NCBI GenBank assembly: GCA_947506075.1
Contig: CANNNN010000048.1
Coordinates: forward strand, 1 to 11,936
Reading direction: 5' to 3'
DNA: 11,936 nt
Source: Methylococcaceae bacterium
Lineage (GTDB): Bacteria > Pseudomonadota > Gammaproteobacteria > Methylococcales > Methylomonadaceae
The notes under the pieces are model-generated. The model made no database searches and had not been told where the DNA came from. It was given only the letters and a program-made list of their open reading frames with translations. Position numbers and translations under genes: made by a program. Positions 6,256 to 11,936 of this stretch are shown here, in pieces (within the stretch, counting starts at the first letter, position 1; each line of letters starts with the position of its first letter).

Positions 6256-6786
6256 GCCGTCCTGCTCACTCGATCTCCACCCAACAAGGGGTAGCTAACA
6301 TGCTTTCCAGTGACCCGACGCGATTCCGTAAAGCCTGTATTTTCACTTCGCAAGCGGCGTAAAAACACATGCACTATCGCTTCTGGGGACTACTCGACTT
6401 CTGTCTCGCAGCAATTTAGGGCCCTATCCCGAGTTTCCCATTTTTCCTGAAGTTTGTGCTCTCCGTTCGAGCCTGGCGCAATCGTGGGCGCAATCGTGGT
6501 TTTTTTGGCATCTTCAGACAATTCCGGACTATCTGCCTGCGGTAAAGCACGCTTTGCATTGCTTACCGTTTTAACATTAGCCTGTGCCTTAGTTTGAGCG
6601 GCCTCTACATTTAGCTTTGTTTTTCAGAAAAGCGATTTTTTTGATTTTTGTGACCGGTCCACGATACTCAATATTAGCATCTGGAACGTGTTTGTCTTGA
6701 TGGATTGTGAGTGGGGCGGCGTTTCTTTTGGTCTTTTTAGTCAGAAACTTGAATGATCTGGATGTGGCAGATGGCTTCTGCGTCAC
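6153..6786 (-). pseudogene. Decayed coding remnant of unknown function, with frameshift and in-frame stop
   Basis: Minus-strand frame one (from GTG 6786, open for 17 codons before it) encodes a Lys/Thr-rich peptide such as SFKFLTKKTKRN and stops at 6589. At about 6615-6623 a +1 shift enters a second frame that is open from 6623 to a TAG at 6392-6390. That frame carries a protein-like, Ala/Lys-rich sequence (NVEAAQTKAQANVKTV, then ADSPELSEDAKK). Past that single TAG the same frame stays open to 6153, but there it is Arg/Ser-rich and looks like a shadow. No Shine-Dalgarno or known domain is seen. I do not recognise the family. The region may be a degenerate gene or simply non-coding DNA; the middle part is the most gene-like. 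Confidence 0.35.
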
Positions 6787-6884
6787 CTTGGTTGTTGCAG
6801 GCGCCGCTGGCAGGTGCTGAGCGTATCTTGCAATAAGTAATCACTAAGAGCTACCTAACACGTCGGCAAGATTTATTCGTAGCG
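6193..6884. other. About 690 bases without an intact gene
   Basis: Between the ferredoxin ORF and the glycine-zipper lipoprotein gene I find only interrupted minus-strand frames, a 12-bp tandem duplication and small inverted repeats such as CTTTC/GAAAG near 6215-6230. The part 6190-6450 has stops scattered in all frames and could be a copy of a dispersed repeat or a mobile-element remnant. I cannot identify terminal repeats, a transposase fragment or intron-type ends. Confidence 0.6.
6475..6498. repeat. Perfect 12-bp tandem duplication
   Basis: GGCGCAATCGTG occurs twice head to tail (6475-6486 and 6487-6498). In the second minus-strand frame of the decayed remnant it adds exactly four codons (TIAP twice), so it does not itself break that frame. 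Confidence 0.9.
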
Positions 6885-7403
6885 CTATTTTGGTGGGGCC
6901 GGTGGCAGACCGGATGGTGGTGGCGGAATATCCGATGCTGGCGGCAGGACCTGCCGGGGTATTGCGCCAGAGAACTGTCCCGACACCGGAACCTGGTGGC
7001 CTTTGGCATACATGCATTGAATATAAGCAGTATCGTAGCGCTGTTGCAGTTCGTCCATAGAACTTTGACCCGCGCCGGCGCCGACCATGCTACCACCCAC
7101 CAAGCCGGTGCCGGCTCCAATAGCAGCGCCGCGCCCTCCGCCCAGTGCGGCACCCGCAGCTGCACCTACCGCCGTACCGACGACTGCACTCGTCACGCCA
7201 CTATTCACACTCGCTTGATTGGCGGTAGTGCCGCCAACCTGATAATGAGCGAATTGCTGGCAGACAGCATCGTCGTTACGAAATTGCTCAAATGACAGCC
7301 CGGCTCCGGGCAATACCATCACAGCGGGTCCATTAGGTAAACTGGCGCAACCGCTTGCTAATAATATAACTGTACTCAAGGGGACTATAAAAAAACGTGA
7401 CAT
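6885..7403 (-). CDS. Glycine-zipper family lipoprotein
   Basis: A 172-residue predicted envelope lipoprotein. Residues 1-18 form a signal peptide ending in a lipobox (LASGC, lipid-carrying Cys19). Residues 72-112 are an Ala/Gly-rich glycine zipper (repeated GxxxG, e.g. GTAVGAAAGAALGGG) that would form a membrane hairpin or oligomer. It is followed by the segment YDTAYIQCMYAKGHQVPV, typical of the uncharacterised glycine-zipper family, and a Pro-rich tail. Cys48 and Cys130 could pair. The ATG at 7403 has a strong AAGGAG Shine-Dalgarno that overlaps the stop codon of the upstream gene, so the two are coupled. Biochemical function is unknown; an outer-membrane or periplasmic location is inferred. 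Confidence 0.88.
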   Translation of the reverse strand: MSRFFIVPLSTVILLASGCASLPNGPAVMVLPGAGLSFEQFRNDDAVCQQFAHYQVGGTTANQASVNSGVTSAVVGTAVGAAAGAALGGGRGAAIGAGTGLVGGSMVGAGAGQSSMDELQQRYDTAYIQCMYAKGHQVPVSGQFSGAIPRQVLPPASDIPPPPSGLPPAPPK

Positions 7404-7413
7404 TTCCTACTCC

Positions 7414-7818
7414 TTAGCGAGGCGCTGGGGGCGTCGGCTCAACTTGCTGCCAACCGTTTGGGCATTGCTTAATATACGGATAATAACCCGATGGGTTATT
7501 GCAGTAATACCAGTAGCCAGCAGGATATTGTTGCGTAACAGGCGGAGCTTGCTGGATATACACCGGCGGTGTCATAGGTACGGTGACTATGGTTGGCGGA
7601 TAGACATAATAAGGAGGGTAGTAAGGTCTACTGTAATAACCCAGACCATAGCCTAGGCCCAGCACCCCCAAACCTATCCCGTTATAGTAGCTTCCATGGC
7701 TCCAACCGCCACCATGGTGACCACCACCGTGCCCTCCGCCGCCTCGCGCCGATACCGAGTTACTGCTTACCAACCCAATCAGGGCGATAATCCAACATGC
7801 CATTTTGATCAGTTTCAT
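7414..7818 (-). CDS. Secreted Gly/His- and Tyr/Pro-rich protein of unknown function
   Basis: A 134-residue protein with a clear Sec signal peptide (residues 1-24, likely cut after VSA). The mature N-terminus is Gly/His-rich (residues 26-43, e.g. GGGGHGGGHHGGG), a composition that could bind metal ions. A Gly/Tyr/Leu segment (46-63) and a Tyr/Pro-rich segment follow. The C-terminal motif WYYCNNPSGYYPYIKQC holds two cysteines (106 and 119) that may form a disulfide; similar YYC...YYPY...C motifs occur in many small exported proteobacterial proteins. The ATG at 7818 has a moderate GGCAGG-type ribosome site. It lies 10 bases upstream of the glycine-zipper lipoprotein gene, so an envelope role is likely. 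The function itself is not known. Confidence 0.85.
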   Translation of the reverse strand: MKLIKMACWIIALIGLVSSNSVSARGGGGHGGGHHGGGWSHGSYYNGIGLGVLGLGYGLGYYSRPYYPPYYVYPPTIVTVPMTPPVYIQQAPPVTQQYPAGYWYYCNNPSGYYPYIKQCPNGWQQVEPTPPAPR

Positions 7819-7921
7819 AGCAGCCTGCCTTCCCGCATTGACGGGACTTTTAGGTGTAATTCGGCACTTAAATAATGATTGTCTGGTTCGCTAAGCATCG
7901 ACTTAACCCAGTTATTCCAGC
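7819..7921 (-). other. 103-base gap between the hydrolase lipoprotein and the secreted Gly/His-rich gene
   Basis: Holds a short inverted repeat TCCCG/CGGGA (7831-7835 with 7842-7846, six-base loop) in what would be the leader of the secreted-protein gene. I see no convincing promoter or terminator, though the gap suggests that a new transcription unit may start here. Confidence 0.4.
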
Positions 7922-9163
7922 CTAATCTATCGTTTCAACCCACCGACAACGGTCATTGACAACCTTGGCGGTATTTATATTACCAATGCCTTTGGCGATC
8001 AGCGCAACCACTCTATCATCGGTATCGTAACCTACATGCGCATCGATGGGATTGGCAATTTTCCCCAAGCCGAATGCATCAAAAATATTCGCTACATTTA
8101 TATTAATATTAGTAACATCAATACATAACCTTGAGTCCAGATATTTGTCTACGAAACCATGGGGAATCGCATAACTTAACAGATCGTTAGGGTCACTGAA
8201 CGCAATGATCGGCATCTTGGCCAACATGCGTTGCTTATACTTTTCGCCAGTCGCCTGACAATACGCGGCTTTTTGATTACTGACCTCGGGTAATTTACGG
8301 CCCAATTGCAACATTGGCAGTTGATTGGACATCATGTAAATGGGGATTTCTTTGTTTTTTAATGCTTCGGCAAAATCAGCATCGCGCTGATCCAGTATCG
8401 AAGCAATGCGCTGCATGCCGTCAATTGCGATGCGACTGCCCAGACTGTGCGAAATAAACGCATATTGATCAACCATCATGTTCGCAGCTGCCGTGTCATC
8501 ATTAAAAGAGCAGGCCTGTGCCACGTCATCAGGCAAGTCATCCCATTTGCTTTTGCTCATCCAGCAGAACGATTGCGCAAATGAAATGAGTATATCTTCC
8601 CTGCTCTCGCCCAGATAGATAATCGGGTCAGGACCGGTATCATTGGAGAACTTCTTCATCAAATTATTGACTTCGGCTCGGCGAAACGAATACTCGCCCG
8701 AATTATCATAAGCCAGCACTTCTTTTTGCTTGGCGGTAATGATCGACCAGCTTAATTCGTAAAACAGTAATTCCTTGCTCCTGTCTTTGCTTAATAAACG
8801 CGTAATCCTTAAGTTGCCCAGATTTTTGCTGTTATCAAGCCGACTGGTCAGGGTAATGTTTTTAAACTGCGTAGCCATTACCGGCAAAGCCAGTTCTTTA
8901 GACAGTTTTTCTAAAAGTTGCGTGGAGTAGCCGGGCAAATGATCGCCGACACCGTGCACCATCAACACCTTCATCTTGCCTTGCTTGTTATCCAGAAACG
9001 GCATAAGCCCTTTAAAAGGTTTCCCCCATATTTCGCAAATACGGGTATCGACCGCCTGCTGTTTTTCCAAAAAGGCTTCGGCGATACCTTTGCCCAAGCT
9101 CGCGCAGCCGCTAAGCTGGGCTGCGGAAATAAGGATCAAAAAAGTGTTAAGGATATATTTCAT
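7922..9163 (-). CDS. Lipoprotein of the alpha/beta-hydrolase fold, probable esterase/lipase-like
   Basis: A 413-residue predicted lipoprotein with signal peptide 1-19 and lipobox QLSGC (Cys20). A hydrolase core follows: MVHGVGDH at residues 69-75 (oxyanion-type HG), the nucleophile elbow ISHSLGSR with Ser240, a possible acid in FSDPNDLLSY (Asp324 or Asp327), and the probable catalytic His376 in AHVGYDTDD. The elbow is S-x-S-x-G rather than the usual G-x-S-x-G. A large insertion (about 95-230) precedes the elbow and may be a lid. The substrate is unknown; anchoring in the envelope is inferred. The ATG at 9163 is only six bases past the methyltransferase stop and has no good Shine-Dalgarno, so translation is probably coupled. 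It is followed by a 103-base gap before the next gene. Confidence 0.82.
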   Translation of the reverse strand: MKYILNTFLILISAAQLSGCASLGKGIAEAFLEKQQAVDTRICEIWGKPFKGLMPFLDNKQGKMKVLMVHGVGDHLPGYSTQLLEKLSKELALPVMATQFKNITLTSRLDNSKNLGNLRITRLLSKDRSKELLFYELSWSIITAKQKEVLAYDNSGEYSFRRAEVNNLMKKFSNDTGPDPIIYLGESREDILISFAQSFCWMSKSKWDDLPDDVAQACSFNDDTAAANMMVDQYAFISHSLGSRIAIDGMQRIASILDQRDADFAEALKNKEIPIYMMSNQLPMLQLGRKLPEVSNQKAAYCQATGEKYKQRMLAKMPIIAFSDPNDLLSYAIPHGFVDKYLDSRLCIDVTNININVANIFDAFGLGKIANPIDAHVGYDTDDRVVALIAKGIGNINTAKVVNDRCRWVETID

Positions 9164-9169
9164 GGATAT

Positions 9170-9913
9170 TTATAAACCAGGCTTGATAGCTGTGACCAGC
9201 GCATTGACTTCACGTCGGTTAGTAAGTTTGATACCTGAAAATCCTGCAGCACGAAGCTGGGCTAAGGCCACCGACTCGCGCATGACGTGGTTTTCCGATT
9301 CATCGTTAAATAAATGAACTATCCAGTGTTCCAGTACGTCCAGCTTGCCCATCCCGGTCAACACCTTGAAATAAGCACTGACTTCCTGCTGAATAATGCG
9401 CGTATGGTCTGAAACATCATCCAAACCGTAACGGTCACCGTTTATGAATTGGCCGCTAGGTTTTAAAACCCTGAAAATCTGTTGTATGACTTCCGCTCGA
9501 TAGCTATCGAGAAAGTTATGCAAGGTATAGGCAGTAGCTACGATATCAACGCTGCTGGCAGCAAGGTTTTGTAGCGCCGTCAACGCATCATCGCCGGAAA
9601 AAACCAACCTGCCTTCCGCTGCCCAGTGCTGTAGATGTTTTTTAGCCTGCTCCTGCATGACCGGTTCATTATCAACGCTTAATATATTAAGTTTATCGGC
9701 TAATGCTAATAATGCCAAAGTGGTAATACCGGTGCCGGTACCCAACTCTACAACATTTAGTTTACCCGTTGATTTTAAGGCATATTCTGACACCGAATCG
9801 CCTACCAATCGGCTCATTTGGATAGCTATTGGGCAGATCAGCTTCAGCGTATCATAGTCCTGCCCGATGACGCCGGAAAACATAGCATCAAAAGGTAAAT
9901 CGTCGGTTTTCAT
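9170..9913 (-). CDS. Class I SAM-dependent methyltransferase, substrate unknown
   Basis: A 247-residue cytoplasmic protein with the Rossmann methyltransferase core. Motif I is VVELGTGTGITT (residues 54-65), the acidic end of strand 2 is SVDNEP with Asp81, motif II/III is GDDALTAL near 107-114, and motif IV is VDIVATAYTLHNFL (122-135). LKPSGQFINGDRYG corresponds to motif V. The N-terminus (MFSGVIGQDYDTLKLICP) and a helical C-terminal part presumably bind the substrate. No subfamily-specific motif is recognised, so the target (small molecule, lipid or RNA) is left open. The ATG overlaps the stop of the DUF1244 gene as ATGA and there is no separate Shine-Dalgarno, which indicates translational coupling. 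Confidence 0.88.
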   Translation of the reverse strand: MKTDDLPFDAMFSGVIGQDYDTLKLICPIAIQMSRLVGDSVSEYALKSTGKLNVVELGTGTGITTLALLALADKLNILSVDNEPVMQEQAKKHLQHWAAEGRLVFSGDDALTALQNLAASSVDIVATAYTLHNFLDSYRAEVIQQIFRVLKPSGQFINGDRYGLDDVSDHTRIIQQEVSAYFKVLTGMGKLDVLEHWIVHLFNDESENHVMRESVALAQLRAAGFSGIKLTNRREVNALVTAIKPGL

Positions 9914-10209
9914 TGTTTGGATTGTTGTTTGCGTTCGAAGGCGGCCAATTGCTCAGCTGTCGCTTCGGTTTGAAACTTATCTTTCCACTCTTTATAAGGC
10001 ATGCCGTAGACGACTTCCCTAGCCTGTTCATAATCCATTGCTATGCCTTTCTCTACTGCTTCGGCCAGATACCATTTAGCCAGACAGTTTCTACAAAAAT
10101 CTGCCAAGATCATTAAATCGATATTTTGCACGTCAGTGTTTGTTTGTAAGTGACTGATTAACTGCCTGAATGCCGCAGCTTCCAATTCTATTTGTGTATT
10201 TCTATCCAC
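9910..10209 (-). CDS. DUF1244 family protein
   Basis: A 99-residue protein matching the small conserved DUF1244 family of proteobacteria. Recognised segments are AFRQLISHL near 13-21, DVQNIDLMILADFCRNCLAKW at about 26-46 including the paired cysteines of FCRNC, and VVYGMPYKEWK. The function is not established for the family; the CxxC pair suggests a metal or redox role, which is inference. The start is GTG at 10209, supported by an excellent GGAGG six bases upstream. It is the first gene of a compact minus-strand set with the methyltransferase (4-base overlap) and the hydrolase lipoprotein, and it diverges from the plus-strand yciB cluster. Confidence 0.93.
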   Translation of the reverse strand: MDRNTQIELEAAAFRQLISHLQTNTDVQNIDLMILADFCRNCLAKWYLAEAVEKGIAMDYEQAREVVYGMPYKEWKDKFQTEATAEQLAAFERKQQSKQ

Positions 10210-10233
10210 GGATAGCCTCCCAAAATGATTACT

Positions 10234-10242
10234 ATTCTAGCA
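10234..10242 (-). promoter_or_regulatory. Candidate extended -10 promoter of the DUF1244 operon
   Basis: On the minus strand TGC-TAGAAT (10242-10234) is an extended -10 with five of six consensus bases, about 25 bases upstream of the GTG start. No good -35 is seen at the expected distance. Confidence 0.35.
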
Positions 10243-10291
10243 GAAAGCGTTATTCAAGCATGTACATTCCACATTAAAAATTTTACAATGC

Positions 10292-10324
10292 GTGAAGTTA
10301 AATTTGCGCAATAACTCGCTTCAC
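10292..10324 (+). repeat. Inverted repeat just upstream of the Asn-rich ORF
   Basis: GTGAAG (10292-10297) is complementary to CTTCAC (10319-10324), with a further TTA/TAA pairing inside (10298-10300 with 10312-10314). It ends two bases before the ATG at 10327 and could hide that start in RNA or act as an operator in the divergent gap. Weak evidence. Confidence 0.3.
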
Positions 10325-10326
10325 TT

Positions 10327-10647
10327 ATGAGAGTCCACAATTCATCATTAACTTTTTCGCCGCTAGGCCCTAACCAGAAGACGGGTAAGAATAATAGCGC
10401 GCAAAATAATGATCCAGCTCTCGCAAAAGACGCTCAACATAATAAGGTTAATCAGCCTTCCTCTCCCGAAGAGATTAAAAATACACTGGATAATAATAAC
10501 TTATCGATTGATTTTACAAATAACAACATTATCAAACCCACTGACTCACGCACCCTAAGAGCGCTTTCCGCCTACAACCGGGAATTCAATGCTCCACTGC
10601 AAGATCAACGCACTCAATTGATAACAGGAATAGATATTTACGCCTGA
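10327..10647 (+). CDS. Small Asn-rich protein of unknown function
   Basis: A 106-residue protein, probably cytoplasmic, with no signal peptide or membrane segment. It is polar and low in complexity: 17 of 106 residues are Asn, with runs such as DNNN and TNNN, so the first 70 residues are probably disordered. The C-terminal part (RTLRALSAYNREFNAPL, ending GIDIYA) is better ordered. It recalls small proteobacterial proteins ending in a GVD-YA-like motif; that is recollection, not a match I can check. No Shine-Dalgarno precedes the ATG. The next gene, yciB, starts 21 bases downstream in the same direction. Expression is plausible but not shown. Confidence 0.6.
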   Translation: MRVHNSSLTFSPLGPNQKTGKNNSAQNNDPALAKDAQHNKVNQPSSPEEIKNTLDNNNLSIDFTNNNIIKPTDSRTLRALSAYNREFNAPLQDQRTQLITGIDIYA

Positions 10648-10668
10648 TCAACCTTACTTTCCTCACTT

Positions 10669-11205
10669 ATGAAACAGCTTTTCGAATTTTTCCCTATCGT
10701 TCTATTTTTTATCGCATTTAAGCTTTACGATATTTATGTCGCTACCGCCGTTGTCATTGTGGCCACCGTCCTTCAGGTCGCCTATGCCTGGTTTAAATAC
10801 CGCAAGGTTGAAACCATGCAGTGGATTACGCTGGGACTGATTCTGGTCATGGGTGGTGCAACCTTGTATTTGCAGGATGAGCAATTTATCAAATGGAAGC
10901 TATCAATCATAGAATGGCTGTTTGGCGTGGCTTTTTTAGGCAGCCAGTTTATTGGCAAAAAAACCTTTATCGAAAAAATGCTGTCCGGCAGTTTAACCTT
11001 GCCGGCATTGATCTGGAAACGCTTAAACACGCTGTGGGGCTTGTTTTTTCTCAGTGTAGGCTTTATCAACCTTTATGTGATGTACAATTATAATACTGAG
11101 GATTGGGTGACCTTTAAAACCTTTGGCGTACCCGCCCTGATGGTTGTTTTTATTTTCCTGCAAATGATTTTCTTATATAAACACATCCCCGATACCGAGG
11201 AATAA
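10669..11205 (+). CDS. yciB: Inner-membrane septation/envelope protein YciB (IspZ, septation protein A)
   Basis: A 178-residue integral membrane protein involved in cell-envelope maintenance and normal septation; in E. coli it interacts with divisome and elongasome proteins. The family signature is at the N-terminus: MKQLFEFFPIVLFFIAFKLYDIYVATA. Also visible are YRKVETMQW, the loop DEQFIKWKLSIIEWLF, GKKTFIEKML, and LNTLWGLFF. About five hydrophobic membrane segments cover most of the chain (near 3-20, 22-42, 52-68, 80-96, 118-138, 152-170). Length and sequence are close to the E. coli protein (179). The ATG has no clear Shine-Dalgarno. It ends four bases before yciI, whose ribosome site lies inside the yciB coding end. 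Confidence 0.96.
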   Translation: MKQLFEFFPIVLFFIAFKLYDIYVATAVVIVATVLQVAYAWFKYRKVETMQWITLGLILVMGGATLYLQDEQFIKWKLSIIEWLFGVAFLGSQFIGKKTFIEKMLSGSLTLPALIWKRLNTLWGLFFLSVGFINLYVMYNYNTEDWVTFKTFGVPALMVVFIFLQMIFLYKHIPDTEE

Positions 11206-11209
11206 TTCA

Positions 11210-11512
11210 GTGTTATACGCCATTATCAGTGCCGATGTAGCAGATAGCTTGGAGAAACGACTGTCCGTACGCCCGGCACATATTAATCGACTGCAAGAAC
11301 TGCAGGATGCTGGACGACTGGTTTTAGCCGGCCCTCATCCTGCAATTGACAGTGACAATCCGGGTGACGCCGGCTTTACCGGCAGCCTGATCGTTGCCGA
11401 GTTTGATAGCCTTACCGACGCCCAACAATGGGCAAAACTTGATCCTTATATCGATGCCGGCGTTTATGCCCAAGTTATCGTTAAACCATTTAAAAAGGTC
11501 TTTCCACAATGA
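11210..11512 (+). CDS. yciI: YciI family protein
   Basis: A 100-residue protein of the ferredoxin-like alpha/beta-barrel YciI family, highly similar to E. coli YciI (DSLEKRLSVRPAH, GFTGS, AGVYAQV, VKPFKKVF). Structural work on homologues points to a His-Asp pair in a small pocket; His24 and Asp33 are the likely equivalents here. The natural substrate is not known. The start is GTG at 11210, with GAGGA eight bases upstream inside the end of yciB, giving a 4-base gap. The stop overlaps the bolA start as ATGA. The yciB-yciI adjacency is a conserved proteobacterial arrangement. Confidence 0.95.
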   Translation: MLYAIISADVADSLEKRLSVRPAHINRLQELQDAGRLVLAGPHPAIDSDNPGDAGFTGSLIVAEFDSLTDAQQWAKLDPYIDAGVYAQVIVKPFKKVFPQ

Positions 11513-11787
11513 CATCCGAGTTAATTAAACAACTGTTAAATGATGCTTTTAAGCCAGAGCTTTTAGAAATCATCGATAACAGTGCTGCTCATGCAGGACA
11601 TGCTGGCGCACGTAGCGGCGGCGGGCACTATCATGTCACTATTGTCGCCGAAGACTTTGAAGGCAAAACTTTAGTTCAGCGGCACCAGCTGGTTTATAAA
11701 GCGCTGGGCGACATGATGAAACAACAAATTCATGCCTTAGGCATAAATGCTCTCTCACCCTCTGAAGAAACTAAAGGAAATTTATAA
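11509..11787 (+). CDS. bolA: BolA family protein
   Basis: A 92-residue BolA/IbaG-type protein. Family members form [2Fe-2S]-bridged heterodimers with monothiol glutaredoxins, and some affect morphology and stress gene expression. Signatures are SAAHAGHAGARSGGGHYHVTI (residues 25-45), FEGKTLVQRHQLVY (50-63, with the conserved RH at 58-59 that contributes a cluster ligand) and IHALGINALSPSE at the C-terminus. The ATG at 11509 overlaps the yciI stop (ATGA), and AAGG lies ten bases upstream. Its stop abuts the next start with no gap. Its position behind yciB-yciI is typical of gammaproteobacteria. The gene symbol is given at family level. Confidence 0.93.
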   Translation: MTSELIKQLLNDAFKPELLEIIDNSAAHAGHAGARSGGGHYHVTIVAEDFEGKTLVQRHQLVYKALGDMMKQQIHALGINALSPSEETKGNL

Positions 11788-11936
11788 ATGAAGCAAAAAT
11801 TCATCCCCTTACTCGTTGTCGGCACAGCATTACTAGTCGGTTGCAATCAGGATAAAACCACTGACACCAGCAGTACTGCAATTGTTGCACCCGTGGTCAA
11901 TAAAGCAGATGCAATTGCTGTGGTCAATGGTCAATA
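11788..11936 (+). CDS. Lipoprotein, probably a SurA/PpiC-type peptidyl-prolyl isomerase, cut by the window edge
   Basis: Only the first 49 residues are present. They show a lipoprotein signal peptide (MKQKFIPLLVV...) with lipobox LLVGC (Cys19), then a Ser/Thr/Asp-rich linker, then ADAIAVVNGQ. AVVNG is typical of the start of SurA-like N-terminal domains in parvulin-type isomerases, and such a gene often follows bolA in gammaproteobacteria. The isomerase domain itself lies outside the window, so the assignment is inferred. The ATG directly follows the bolA stop (TAAATG), with AGGAA eight bases upstream. Confidence 0.7.
   Translation, partial: MKQKFIPLLVVGTALLVGCNQDKTTDTSSTAIVAPVVNKADAIAVVNGQ

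Noticed and set aside
6153..6374. Arg/Ser-rich minus-strand ORF of 73 codons taken alone as a gene
   Set aside because: No ribosome site, no domain, and it overlaps the in-frame extension of the ferredoxin-domain frame. It is kept only as the tail of a possible decayed frame.
6150..6450. Group II intron or insertion-sequence end
   Set aside because: I looked for intron 5' and domain V-like sequences, terminal inverted repeats and transposase or reverse-transcriptase fragments and could not identify any. It remains an unproven suspicion.
7831..7850. Intrinsic terminator TCCCG/CGGGA followed by CTTTT
   Set aside because: The stem is only 5 bp, and the T-run lies on the plus strand, where no gene ends; it is more likely part of a leader.
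1..11936. tRNA, rRNA, CRISPR arrays, toxin-antitoxin or defence modules
   Set aside because: No cloverleaf-like sequence, regularly spaced repeats or recognisable effector genes were seen. The accessory-looking part is too decayed to support a system.

Overview
The window looks like a chromosomal segment of a gammaproteobacterium. The evidence is close similarity to Escherichia coli-type sequences (PyrH, EF-Ts, S2, methionine aminopeptidase, GlnD, YciB, YciI, BolA) and gammaproteobacterial gene orders: rpsB-tsf-pyrH, divergent map-glnD, and yciB-yciI-bolA-peptidyl-prolyl isomerase. Base composition is moderate. A methanotroph-like (Methylococcales) source would fit the overall impression, but nothing in the window proves it.

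Left block (1-5876): a ribosomal/translation operon on the minus strand (rpsB, tsf, then pyrH running off the window) diverges from map-glnD on the plus strand. The 302-base gap between rpsB and map carries two candidate extended -10 promoters whose -35 boxes overlap back to back, a 13-bp interrupted inverted repeat, and a structured rpsB leader of about 160 nt. The rpsB-tsf gap has a strong hairpin plus an upstream segment that could compete with it, as in an attenuator. map and glnD overlap by four bases. This block combines N-terminal protein maturation (Map), nitrogen-status sensing (GlnD) and translation capacity.

Middle block (5877-10209), all minus strand: in transcription order it has a DUF1244 protein, a SAM-dependent methyltransferase and a lipoprotein alpha/beta hydrolase (tightly packed, likely one operon). 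After a 103-base gap come a secreted Gly/His/Tyr-rich protein and a glycine-zipper lipoprotein (likely an envelope pair). About 700 bases of decayed-looking DNA follow, ending in a short [2Fe-2S] ferredoxin domain that appears to be the C-terminal remnant of a larger oxidoreductase. The decayed stretch holds a frame interrupted by a +1 shift and by an in-frame TAG, and a perfect 12-bp tandem duplication.

Right block (10327-11936), plus strand: an Asn-rich small protein of unknown function, then yciB (septation/envelope membrane protein), yciI, bolA and the start of a lipoprotein that is probably a SurA/PpiC-type peptidyl-prolyl isomerase. yciB through the last gene are packed with 4-base gaps, an ATGA overlap or zero spacing, so this is one translationally coupled operon linking envelope biogenesis and Fe-S/redox-related functions.

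I see no tRNA, rRNA, CRISPR array, intact insertion sequence or complete defence system. The window is mostly conserved core genome. The points of interest are regulatory RNA structures and the decayed 6.15-6.88 kb stretch.
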